This document shows, one piece after another, positions 1-5,460 of a stretch of 7,566 nt of DNA. Position numbers and translations under genes: made by a program. The stretch lies in contig JAGVKR010000158.1 in NCBI GenBank assembly GCA_020050375.1, positions 1 to 7,566 on the forward strand, given 5' to 3'. The notes beneath the pieces were generated by a model. That model was given only the letters and a program-made list of their open reading frames with translations, had not been told where the DNA came from and did not search any database. Numbering within the stretch: position 1 is the stretch's first letter; each line of letters opens with the position of its first letter. The stretch comes from Planctomycetales bacterium (GTDB lineage: Bacteria > Planctomycetota > Planctomycetia > Planctomycetales > Planctomycetaceae).

Positions 1-7
1 ATTCGCG

Positions 8-13
8 CCTCCT
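8..13 (-). promoter_or_regulatory. Strong Shine-Dalgarno site of a gene starting just outside the window
   Basis: The minus strand reads AGGAGG here, followed by seven bases (CGCGAAT) before the window ends. A start codon at or just beyond the edge would have ideal spacing. The site lies about 40 bases after the stop of the small membrane protein at 54-242, on the same strand, so the two genes probably form an operon. The product of the outside gene cannot be seen. Confidence 0.55.
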
Positions 14-53
14 GCTTGTGTTCGAGTGACCGTTCATACAATCACTTAAACAC

Positions 54-242
54 TCAGGAGTCGCTTTCCTCCCGAAAATGGTGCGCAATGTGGGCTAGCT
101 TCAACAGCCGCCGGCTTGCGGCACGCTTGTTGCGCCGGCGTAACGGTTCGATCAGCAATCCAATTCCGGGAACCGCCGCGAATAGGACGTACAACCCGCC
201 CAAGATCAGCGACGCCCACTTGAAGAACCGCCGGCGTTGCAT
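54..242 (-). CDS. Small single-pass membrane protein with Tat-like N-terminus (62 aa), Rieske-anchor-like
   Basis: The product is 62 residues. It opens MQRRRFFKW, which fits the twin-arginine pattern RRxFxK, followed by a hydrophobic segment at about residues 9-32 and a basic tail (RRRNKR at 35-40, then RRLLKLAHIAHHF at 44-56). The start at 242 is chosen because AGGAG precedes it with nine bases between; an in-frame ATG at 413 would add 57 residues lacking membrane character and cross a terminator. From memory, the Tat motif, membrane span and P-L-R-R-R exit resemble the anchor of Rieske iron-sulfur subunits of cytochrome bc complexes, and the following KLAHIAHHF loosely resembles the first strand of such a domain. 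The protein stops before any CxH or CxxH cluster ligands, so it cannot itself be a Rieske protein. It may be a truncated remnant or an unrelated small inner-membrane protein. A further minus-strand gene seems to follow (AGGAGG at 8-13). Function unknown. Confidence 0.6.
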   Translation of the reverse strand: MQRRRFFKWASLILGGLYVLFAAVPGIGLLIEPLRRRNKRAASRRLLKLAHIAHHFREESDS

Positions 243-333
243 CGTGGTGGTCTCCTGTCCGGTGGGCCATCCAGCCGAATCGGACGAGTCAGCGGCTGGT
301 TGAGCTTCGTGACCGCATCTCTGCCGACGCGGG

Positions 334-376
334 AAAAACAAAAACCCCGCTCGCGCAACAGCATCGCGCAATGGGG
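334..376 (-). terminator. Intrinsic terminator (minus strand), possible attenuator of the small membrane gene
   Basis: Read on the minus strand: CCCC (376-373), a small internal loop, CGCG (368-365), a nine-base loop, CGCG (355-352), a three-base loop, GGGG (348-345), then TTTTTGTTTTT (344-334). The hairpin plus U-rich tract is the classical rho-independent pattern. No minus-strand gene is recognisable upstream of it, and the 62-residue gene starts 92 bases downstream. It may therefore act on a short leader or a small RNA instead of ending an mRNA. The stem is interrupted, which lowers confidence. Confidence 0.5.
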
Positions 377-486
377 CAGTCATTGCCGGATGACGCGGCC
401 CATCGTGAGCCAAGCCATATCAAACATTCATTAACCTAGCCGCCGGCCGAACCTGTCGTCAATCATCGTACAACATCCATGATCCC

Positions 487-510
487 GGTTTCTCAGGAGT
501 GAGAACAACC
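487..510. repeat. Hairpin/dyad GGTTTCTCA ... TGAGA(AC)AACC
   Basis: GGTT plus TCTCA (487-495) pairs with TGAGA (500-504) and AACC (507-510) around a GGAG tetraloop, with a two-base AC bulge (505-506). Nine base pairs in total. It lies between the two terminator-like elements and is not explained by any gene. It could be part of a small RNA or a protein-binding dyad. Confidence 0.4.
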
Positions 511-576
511 ACCGGTTGCCGAACACGGCCGTAGCGGCATGAGCAAACTGCGAATTTCGGATTTCCAAAGGACCGG

Positions 577-600
577 CAGAGGAAAAACCGCCTCTGTTTT
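577..600 (+). terminator. Terminator-like hairpin on plus strand
   Basis: CAGAGG (577-582) and CCTCTG (591-596) form a perfect six-base-pair stem around AAAAACCG, followed directly by TTTT (597-600). The U tract is short, so termination would be weak. It sits immediately upstream of the FHA gene promoter and may insulate that promoter from upstream readthrough or end a short plus-strand transcript. Confidence 0.35.
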
Positions 601-603
601 CAT

Positions 604-633
604 TTGTGAGCGACGGAACTCCTTGTGTATGAT
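604..633 (+). promoter_or_regulatory. Sigma70-type promoter of the FHA-domain gene
   Basis: TTGTGA (604-609) and TATGAT (628-633) are separated by 18 bases. They match the -35 and -10 consensus at four and five of six positions. Transcription would start near 640, giving a leader of about 70 bases before the ATG at 713. This position also argues against the longer in-frame start at 539, which would lie upstream of the promoter. Confidence 0.5.
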
Positions 634-712
634 ATGTGGCGCGTGTCGGCGGTCGCCGCCGATCATGCGGCGGTGTCCATTCGTCGTAAATCCAAGCAGA
701 CTGTGTCACCGA

Positions 713-1729
713 ATGGAAGTCAGGCTCGTCGTTACCAACGAAAAGGCCAGCGCGAAGCAAGTCCGCCTCGGGCCGGAAACGGTCATCGGCCGGAGCAGCG
801 ATTGCAACCTGCGAATCGCTTCGGGGCAGGTGAGCCGCCAGCACTGCATCATCAGGGTGGAAGAATCGCGAGTTTTGGTTCGCGATCTGGGAAGCGCCAA
901 CGGGACGGAAATCGACGGGGTGACGATCCCGCCGGAAATTGATATCCCCGTTGCGCCCGGTTCGACGCTGGTGGTCGGTCCCCTCAAGTTCGTATTCGAG
1001 TTCACTCCCGATCCTCCCAAAGAAGTCACAGGTGAGGATGACCTGCAATCGACAACGCAGGATATTCCGCCGATCCCGACCGATCGATCGCATCAGGTCG
1101 ATGACGAAGACACTAAAGACTACGGCCCATCACTGAGCCGCCAGCAGCGGTCGTCGGGCGTGCTCGACGAGCCCGACTCGGGACAGCTCGATTTTTCGGA
1201 GGGGCAGCCGACTTCTCCGGTGGCGGTCGTCGGCGGGGATCCGGGAATTCCGCCGGAAGGGTCATCGCTGGTCTCGGCGGAAGAAACGATCTTCGACCGC
1301 AATCTGGCGGGTCGTGCGAGTGACGAGGGGCAGTCTCCCCCCGGCGCGAGCCAGCCGCTCGAAACCGGGACCGACTGGATGCCCGATGGGACGCTTGCCG
1401 ATCGACACCAATCGGCGGCAACGGGCATCTCGCCGCCTGATGGACCTCCCGGGCCAATCGGACAGACCGGCAGCGAACCGAATGATGAGGCTCCGAACGA
1501 TATTGACGCCTGCGATCCGGAAACAAATCTTCCCCGCAAAGGGTGGAAGGTCTTCGATTTTTTGCAGCGTGGGCGAAAGCCCGATTCGTCGGCGTCGGAA
1601 AAGTCGTCAGAGCCTGCGGTGGGAACGCCGGCAACCGGCGCGCCGCTGCCTCCCGTTGATCCGACCGCTCCCTCTGCCACGGATGACGATCCCACACTTC
1701 GGGAGTTCTTCAAGAACTTCGAACCGTAG
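713..1729 (+). CDS. FHA-domain protein with long acidic, proline-rich tail (338 aa)
   Basis: FHA domains bind phosphothreonine peptides, so this is probably a cytoplasmic signalling or scaffold protein responding to Ser/Thr kinases. Residues 1-98 form the domain: GRSSDC (26-31), SRQH (41-44) and LGSANGT (59-65) supply the canonical GR, SxxH and NG residues. Residues from about 100 to the end are rich in Asp, Pro, Ser and Gly and look disordered, with two small ordered-looking islands, KGWKVFDFLQRG and the C-terminal TLREFFKNFEP. The start at 713 is chosen because the domain's first strand (MEVRLVVTNE) begins there and a promoter lies at 604-633. No good Shine-Dalgarno precedes it, so an ATG at 665 is possible. 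An extension to 539 would add an Arg/Cys-rich stretch foreign to the family. No kinase or phosphatase gene is adjacent. It converges on the Nramp-like gene with only seven bases between stops and no obvious terminator. Confidence 0.9.
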   Translation: MEVRLVVTNEKASAKQVRLGPETVIGRSSDCNLRIASGQVSRQHCIIRVEESRVLVRDLGSANGTEIDGVTIPPEIDIPVAPGSTLVVGPLKFVFEFTPDPPKEVTGEDDLQSTTQDIPPIPTDRSHQVDDEDTKDYGPSLSRQQRSSGVLDEPDSGQLDFSEGQPTSPVAVVGGDPGIPPEGSSLVSAEETIFDRNLAGRASDEGQSPPGASQPLETGTDWMPDGTLADRHQSAATGISPPDGPPGPIGQTGSEPNDEAPNDIDACDPETNLPRKGWKVFDFLQRGRKPDSSASEKSSEPAVGTPATGAPLPPVDPTAPSATDDDPTLREFFKNFEP

Positions 1730-1736
1730 GCGTCGG

Positions 1737-3179
1737 TCAGATGAGATCCGAGATCTGCTTGTAAACGACGCAGGCGCTGACGAATGTGTAAAATCCCGCG
1801 CAGGCGACAAGCCCCCCCTGTCGCCAAAGCGATGGGCGCAGTTCCGGCGGCAGCAGCTTGCGATGCACGAGCAGAATCTGCGCCGCTCCCAGTGCCAGCA
1901 CGATGTTGGCGATGGAACCGAGGAACGTGAAGAGCTGCATGGCGGTTCCATACCGCACAGCAATCGCACCAAAGACCGTGACGATCATGAGCAACGTATA
2001 GTAGATCGCCGAGATGCTGCCGCCGCGCCAGGCCCGGGCCCGGCTGCTGGCCGTCCAGGTGATGTCGGTGACCGTTCGCACCAGGACGTCGGTGTTCCCG
2101 AGGTGGGTCGAGAAAAGAATCCAAAAGCCATTCAGCAGGGCGAGGATCTTCAGGCCCGACCAATAGTGCTCGGCGAGATGGTCGGCCTGAAACGTGCCGG
2201 CGGCGATCCCTTTCATTTCCAGAGCCTTATCGGCAGGGATGATCGCCGTCGCCATGTTGACGTTGAGATACATCCCGAGGAAACACCCGAGAGCCCACAG
2301 CCAGACCTGATCGATCTGCACATACCGCCACCACGTCGACCAGCGCCTGAGGTTTTCAGTCGTGAGGGGGAAGACTTTACCGACGTGCGACGGTTCGGAG
2401 TGATCGCCGCTGAAGGCGCCGCCGATCGCGCCGACCTTGCCCCCCATTCCGAATCCCTTGTCGCGTGCCCAATTGGAGAGCGTCATGTTGCCGATGCCTC
2501 CCGATCCGGCCGTCGCAGCAAGGGTCGCCAGCAGCATGATGTCGAGCTCATCAGGCAGATAGCCGAACTGGAAAAAACCGAGCGCCGTTTTCAGCGAGTG
2601 CTCGGCCGGGACGAAACGGACGTTCACGAACGTGAGAAACACGAAGATATAGGCGATCATCCCCCACGAAAGGATTTCCAGGGTCCGTTCCACCTTCTTG
2701 CCTGACATCAGCAGAATCACACCGAGCGCCATGACGCCGTAGGTGAAGTACAGCAGCATCCCGGCATCGGAGTCGCCGGGCGATCGCCAGAGCGCCATGG
2801 CGAGCACGACGGCGGCGCTGCTCTTGGCCAGCGCAGGCACCCCCAGTTGCACAATCGTGAGCGCCACATACACGCTTCCCCAGAGCGTCGAGCCGGGTTT
2901 CAGCCGCATGATCCCCGTGAAAATCGGCTCGCCGGTGTACAGCGTGTAGCGAATCGCTTCCAGGTTGAAGATCAGTTGCAGGCAGATCGCCGTCGTCGCG
3001 ATCCAGAAGATTCCGACGCCGTGCGTGACGGCGGTCGTGGGGCCAATCAGCCATTCGCCTCCGCCGATCGAAGCGGCCAGCAGAATCGCCCCCGGCCCGA
3101 TCGTGCGGAATACGTTCCGGACCGAAAACGGGAGAGGTTCGGGCAGGTCGTCCTGCCCCCACGGGGGGAGTTGGCTCAT
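1737..3179 (-). CDS. Nramp-like membrane transporter with non-canonical metal-site motif (480 aa)
   Basis: An integral inner-membrane protein of about eleven helices with the Nramp (SLC11, LeuT fold) pattern. The first helix reads IGPGAILLAASIGGGEW, which aligns with the GPAFIAA...YIDPGNW segment of classical Nramps. The DPGN metal-binding motif is replaced by GGGE (residues 39-42). In the expected sixth helix the sequence is GSGGIGNMTLSNW (225-237), with no MPH motif. Classical Nramps move Mn2+ or Fe2+ with protons and use the Asp, Asn and Met of these motifs. This protein belongs to a divergent branch usually annotated only as Nramp family, so its substrate cannot be read from sequence. A longish hydrophilic stretch (about 238-282) follows the sixth helix. 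The ATG directly abuts the stop of the upstream lipoprotein gene (TGAATG), indicating translational coupling, with transcription from the promoter at 3744-3772. Confidence 0.88.
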   Translation of the reverse strand: MSQLPPWGQDDLPEPLPFSVRNVFRTIGPGAILLAASIGGGEWLIGPTTAVTHGVGIFWIATTAICLQLIFNLEAIRYTLYTGEPIFTGIMRLKPGSTLWGSVYVALTIVQLGVPALAKSSAAVVLAMALWRSPGDSDAGMLLYFTYGVMALGVILLMSGKKVERTLEILSWGMIAYIFVFLTFVNVRFVPAEHSLKTALGFFQFGYLPDELDIMLLATLAATAGSGGIGNMTLSNWARDKGFGMGGKVGAIGGAFSGDHSEPSHVGKVFPLTTENLRRWSTWWRYVQIDQVWLWALGCFLGMYLNVNMATAIIPADKALEMKGIAAGTFQADHLAEHYWSGLKILALLNGFWILFSTHLGNTDVLVRTVTDITWTASSRARAWRGGSISAIYYTLLMIVTVFGAIAVRYGTAMQLFTFLGSIANIVLALGAAQILLVHRKLLPPELRPSLWRQGGLVACAGFYTFVSACVVYKQISDLI

Positions 3180-3674
3180 TCAGTCCGCCTTCTCGGAGGT
3201 CTGTGAGGTCTGTCCGTCGGCAGCGGGAATCTCCTGGCCGGATTTCCTCGCATCTTCCTCGTCGCGAACGATGACCAGCTCACGCGTGGCTTCGTCGTAC
3301 TGGTAACGCCCCTTGTAGGGCAACACCGGCAAATGAATGTCGCGCCCCTTGATGATCTTCTCCATGAACTCTTCGTAGTCCTTGGGATAGCGCCCTTCGG
3401 CGGCGTTGAAGGTTTCAATCTCCATTTTGATCTTCATCTTCGCGATGTTCTCGACCGCCGGTCCGTAAACCGAAAGCGGCCCCGTGATCGGATCGGTCGC
3501 GTTGGCCTTCTGGTCGCTCACAACCAATTGCTTGGCCTCCGGATCGAACTTGCCGACATCCTGCGTCGTTTTGTGGATGATTCCCTTCTTCTCCGGTTTC
3601 TTTTCGGTCGCGCCCCCACAACCGTAGAAGACACTCGCCATAAGCAGGCAGAGAATCGAGCGCGATGCAGCCAT
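3180..3674 (-). CDS. Small lipoprotein of unknown function (164 aa), coupled to the Nramp-like gene
   Basis: The N-terminus (MAASRSILCLLMASVFYGCGG) is a short signal peptide ending in a relaxed lipobox, F-Y-G-C, with Cys19 as the probable lipidated residue. A Lys/Glu-rich linker follows. Residues about 72-140 contain a predicted helix (VENIAKMKIKMEIETFNAAE), then GRYPKDYEEF, LPYKGRYQYDEATRELVIV. The pattern of a long helix, G-x-Y-P, and a Tyr-x-Tyr-Asp hairpin loosely recalls the globular part of type II secretion pseudopilins, but there is no prepilin peptidase site, so this is only a fold-level hint. The C-terminal tail is disordered and holds a tandem QTS-QTS. The ATG at 3674 is supported by GGGAG eight bases upstream. 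First gene of a two-gene operon with the Nramp-like transporter, so it may be an accessory or periplasmic partner of that carrier. No assigned function. Confidence 0.82.
   Translation of the reverse strand: MAASRSILCLLMASVFYGCGGATEKKPEKKGIIHKTTQDVGKFDPEAKQLVVSDQKANATDPITGPLSVYGPAVENIAKMKIKMEIETFNAAEGRYPKDYEEFMEKIIKGRDIHLPVLPYKGRYQYDEATRELVIVRDEEDARKSGQEIPAADGQTSQTSEKAD
3196..3213 (-). repeat. Perfect tandem duplication of a 9-bp unit (GAGGTCTGT x2) in the lipoprotein tail
   Basis: Two identical nine-base units lie head to tail on the plus strand and encode QTS-QTS on the minus strand near the lipoprotein's C-terminus. It looks like a slippage duplication within a disordered tail. Confidence 0.75.
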
Positions 3675-3743
3675 GAGACCGGCTCCCGAGAAAGGGCCCG
3701 CAATGGGAAGTCGATCTCTACGACGAGCACCGACGACAGCCGC

Positions 3744-3772
3744 AGTCTACACCGGCCCCGCCAGAGGGGCAA
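3744..3772 (-). promoter_or_regulatory. Promoter of the lipoprotein-Nramp operon, with a dyad over the spacer
   Basis: On the minus strand TTGCCC (3772-3767) and TAGACT (3749-3744) are 17 bases apart, with TG just before the -10 (GTGTAGACT), an extended -10 feature. The leader to the ATG at 3674 would be about 60 bases. A dyad GCCCC-N6-GGGGC (3755-3759 and 3766-3770) overlaps the -35 and spacer and is a plausible operator. This is a pattern-based call only. Confidence 0.45.
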
Positions 3773-3787
3773 CGCGGTCGCTGGCGC

Positions 3788-3810
3788 CGCGTCGTTCGAG
3801 CAGCGACGCG
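3788..3810. repeat. Perfect 7-bp stem-loop CGCGTCG-N9-CGACGCG downstream of the beta-barrel gene
   Basis: Located 53-75 bases past the stop of the beta-barrel gene at 3863, in the 188-bp gap before the lipoprotein gene. The stem is strong, but no T tract follows on either strand, so it may stabilise the 3' end or act as an atypical terminator. A perfect palindrome ACACGTGT (3819-3826) within GCACA...TGTGC (3815-3819 and 3830-3834) lies next to it, closer to the stop. Confidence 0.4.
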
Positions 3811-3862
3811 CGAAGCACACACGTGTCACTGTGCCCGCAATCAGCACGTATTGCGGATGCGA

Positions 3863-5254
3863 TCAGAACCGCAGATTGTAACCAGCGGTGATCGTCCAGT
3901 CGGCCTTGAGCTGCGGGCCGAATAGCGATTGGTAAACCGGGATGCCCCCTTCGACCGAGAACCATTGTCCGGGCAGATAATTGCCGGGCACGAACAGATT
4001 CATGCCGAACAAGAGGTCGATCCGTCGGCCCCCTTGAAGGTCGGGCCGGTTCGTCGGCACAAGGAGCTGATTGAGCCGCGGATCGGCTCCGAAGATATTG
4101 CCCCAGATGTTTCCGTCGAGGCGCGCCGAAAGACTCAAATTGTCGGAAAGCCGCCGCGCCAGCCAAGCGGTCAGGTCGACCGAGTTTCCAAGCTTGTAGT
4201 CGAAGTTGTTGAGGCCGAAGCGGATCATTCCCACCCCTTGCGCGCCCCATGTCCAGTTGTCGGTTTGACCGCGGTAAGTGGCGCCGGGCATGAAGTCGTA
4301 GGTTCCGGAGGTCGTCCGCAGCGGGTACGACTTATCGGGCGAATCGGGAGTTGGCGGGAAGCGCTCCGACTCCTGCACACCCGTCGGGAATTGCATCCCC
4401 AGGTTCAAGTGCACCTGCTGCCGATCGCCGCGCCAGACGACGTAGAGCGCTTCGAAGATGATGTCTCCCGGATCGCCGTTAGAGTTGACGATACCCGGCC
4501 CCCCGCGCGTCACCTGATTGATGCTGATGTCCCAGAAGGGGAGCAAGGCGAGCAACGTCAGGTCGTCGGTGACACCATATTCCATCAGAACCGTTTGTCG
4601 CTGCGTTTGCATCCGGGTCGGAGCGACAGGGAAATTGGCGAGCACGCTGGCTGTGCTCACGTTGCCCGTGCCGTCGCGGTTGCCATCGAAGATGGTGTTG
4701 TTGTAGCGATAGGAGAACAGGAACTGGCCGCCGGCCGCGAGTGTGTGATCGCCGAACACGCCAATCGGCGCCAGGCCGTCTGGACGATCAAGGTCGACTC
4801 CGGGACAATACACAGGACCGTGGTGATAGGTCTCATCGGGATCGACGACGCTTTGCTCGAAACCGTTCCCCCATTCCTGCTGGGCCACCTTAAAGGGAGG
4901 GCGGACCAGAAGGTAATCGACTTGCGGCGGGACAGTCGGTGTCAGCAACGGCGATTCGATATTTCCCCATTTTGCCGGGACAGGGTCGGCGGTGAGCGGC
5001 CGTGCGCCCGATCTGTCGACAGTCGGCACCGGGCGATTCGGAGGGGGACCCGAGTCTTCGCTGGAAGGCCGGGTCGCCTCGGTTGATTCGTTTGAGACCC
5101 GGACAACGTTGCTGCTTCCTGCGGACCGATTCCCGACAACTTTCGTTTCAATCATCGCTGCGCGCACGAACGCAGGTGGTTTCGGCGCCGATTCGGCCAG
5201 TGCCACCGTGGTTGACACGAGCATTCCCAGAAATAACGAGAAGCGAAGATGCAT
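3863..5254 (-). CDS. Outer-membrane beta-barrel protein, Phenol_MetA_deg-like 'transporter' group (463 aa)
   Basis: A signal peptide (MHLRFSLFLGMLVSTTVALA, cleavage after residue 20) is followed by a Ser/Pro-rich, low-complexity linker to about residue 160, then a domain of alternating amphipathic strands to the end. Recognisable segments are GVFGDHTLAAGGQFLFSYRY (165-184), the following NRDGTGNVS, GTYDFMPGATY, IWGNIFGADPRLN, GGRRIDLLFGMNLF, GIPVYQSLFGPQLKADWTI and a terminal Phe, the usual outer-membrane insertion signal. From memory these match proteins placed in the Phenol_MetA_deg-like superfamily and often labelled transporter, some of which occur beside copper-resistance genes. The substrate is unknown and the pathway name in the family title is not evidence of phenol metabolism. 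ATG at 5254 is preferred; a TTG at 5263 would add only three residues, and neither start has a clear ribosome site. It is a separate transcription unit, with a large dyad at 5301-5335 upstream. Confidence 0.82.
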   Translation of the reverse strand: MHLRFSLFLGMLVSTTVALAESAPKPPAFVRAAMIETKVVGNRSAGSSNVVRVSNESTEATRPSSEDSGPPPNRPVPTVDRSGARPLTADPVPAKWGNIESPLLTPTVPPQVDYLLVRPPFKVAQQEWGNGFEQSVVDPDETYHHGPVYCPGVDLDRPDGLAPIGVFGDHTLAAGGQFLFSYRYNNTIFDGNRDGTGNVSTASVLANFPVAPTRMQTQRQTVLMEYGVTDDLTLLALLPFWDISINQVTRGGPGIVNSNGDPGDIIFEALYVVWRGDRQQVHLNLGMQFPTGVQESERFPPTPDSPDKSYPLRTTSGTYDFMPGATYRGQTDNWTWGAQGVGMIRFGLNNFDYKLGNSVDLTAWLARRLSDNLSLSARLDGNIWGNIFGADPRLNQLLVPTNRPDLQGGRRIDLLFGMNLFVPGNYLPGQWFSVEGGIPVYQSLFGPQLKADWTITAGYNLRF

Positions 5255-5300
5255 GCTCGGCAAACGAATTTACGGAAGCGGGCCTCGAACGACACGATTC

Positions 5301-5335
5301 AGACCGGGTAACGATTATTACTCAGTTATCGGTCT
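5301..5335. promoter_or_regulatory. Two-part dyad upstream of the beta-barrel gene, candidate operator
   Basis: AGACCG (5301-5306) pairs with CGGTCT (5330-5335), and inside it TAAC (5309-5312) pairs with GTTA (5325-5328), leaving a twelve-base AT-rich centre. The dyad ends 47 bases upstream of the ATG at 5254. On the minus strand the centre contains AATAAT, a near-consensus -10, though no convincing -35 accompanies it. A repressor site over a promoter, or a leader hairpin, are both possible. Confidence 0.4.
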
Positions 5336-5356
5336 TGCGACCTGATCTGATTGAAT

Positions 5357-5401
5357 CGAAAACAACCCCGGAACTGATCGGGCAGTTTGGGCAAGGCGGG
5401 G
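5357..5401 (-). terminator. Intrinsic terminator of the lactate dehydrogenase gene
   Basis: On the minus strand CCCCG (5401-5397) pairs with CGGGG (5370-5366), and inside it AACTG (5387-5383) pairs with CAGTT (5376-5372) around a six-base loop. The sequence TTGTTTT follows at once (5365-5359). The outer stem has an asymmetric internal loop of nine bases against one. It lies 60-104 bases after the stop at 5461 and before the next gene's upstream dyad, where an end of transcription is expected. Confidence 0.5.
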
Positions 5402-5409
5402 CAAGTCTC

Positions 5410-5426
5410 CCGCCGTGTTAGGGCGG
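5410..5426. repeat. 5-bp hairpin CCGCC-N7-GGCGG just past the ldh stop
   Basis: A small GC hairpin 35-51 bases after the lactate dehydrogenase stop, ahead of the terminator at 5357-5401. There is no T tract of its own. It probably contributes to 3'-end structure. Confidence 0.3.
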
Positions 5427-5460
5427 ACGTTGATGCCAATGAAGTGCAATCGCTCGAGAC

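Larger units (their letters stand above)
243..712. other. 470-bp gene-free region with terminators, a dyad and a promoter
   Basis: No convincing coding sequence lies here. The open frames on both strands are overlaps of the neighbours and give Arg/Cys-rich products with no family character. It holds a minus-strand intrinsic terminator (334-376), a hairpin (487-510), a plus-strand terminator-like hairpin (577-600) and the promoter of the FHA gene (604-633). A possible weak minus-strand promoter is TTGACG at 457-462 and TAGGTT at 433-438, spacing 18. If used, its transcript would run through the 334-376 terminator before reaching the small gene at 242. The segment 377-576 is thus flanked by terminators that would each stop a transcript leaving it. 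Confidence 0.5.

Noticed and set aside
54..413. Longer 119-residue form of the small membrane protein
   Set aside because: The extra 57 residues are uncharacteristic, cross the 334-376 terminator, and would place the Tat-like motif and membrane span internally. A good Shine-Dalgarno precedes the start at 242.
377..576. tRNA or other known structured RNA between the two terminators
   Set aside because: I looked on both strands and saw no cloverleaf or T-loop motif, nor a riboswitch core I could recognise.
539..712. N-terminal extension of the FHA protein from an upstream ATG
   Set aside because: It adds 58 Arg/Cys-rich residues foreign to FHA proteins and starts upstream of a good promoter (604-633) and a terminator-like hairpin (577-600).
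1120..2163. Minus-strand open frame of 347 codons over the FHA gene
   Set aside because: It is antisense to the FHA gene and overlaps the transporter out of frame; its composition reflects the opposite strand.
1314..2705. Long plus-strand open frame across the end of the FHA gene and into the Nramp-like gene
   Set aside because: It is antisense to a clearly recognisable transporter, Arg-rich and without domain character. Long shadow frames are common in GC-rich DNA.
3929..5086. Plus-strand open frame of 385 codons over the beta-barrel gene
   Set aside because: The minus strand has a signal peptide, beta-barrel pattern and terminal Phe. The plus-strand product shows only Arg/Val/Glu-rich shadow composition.
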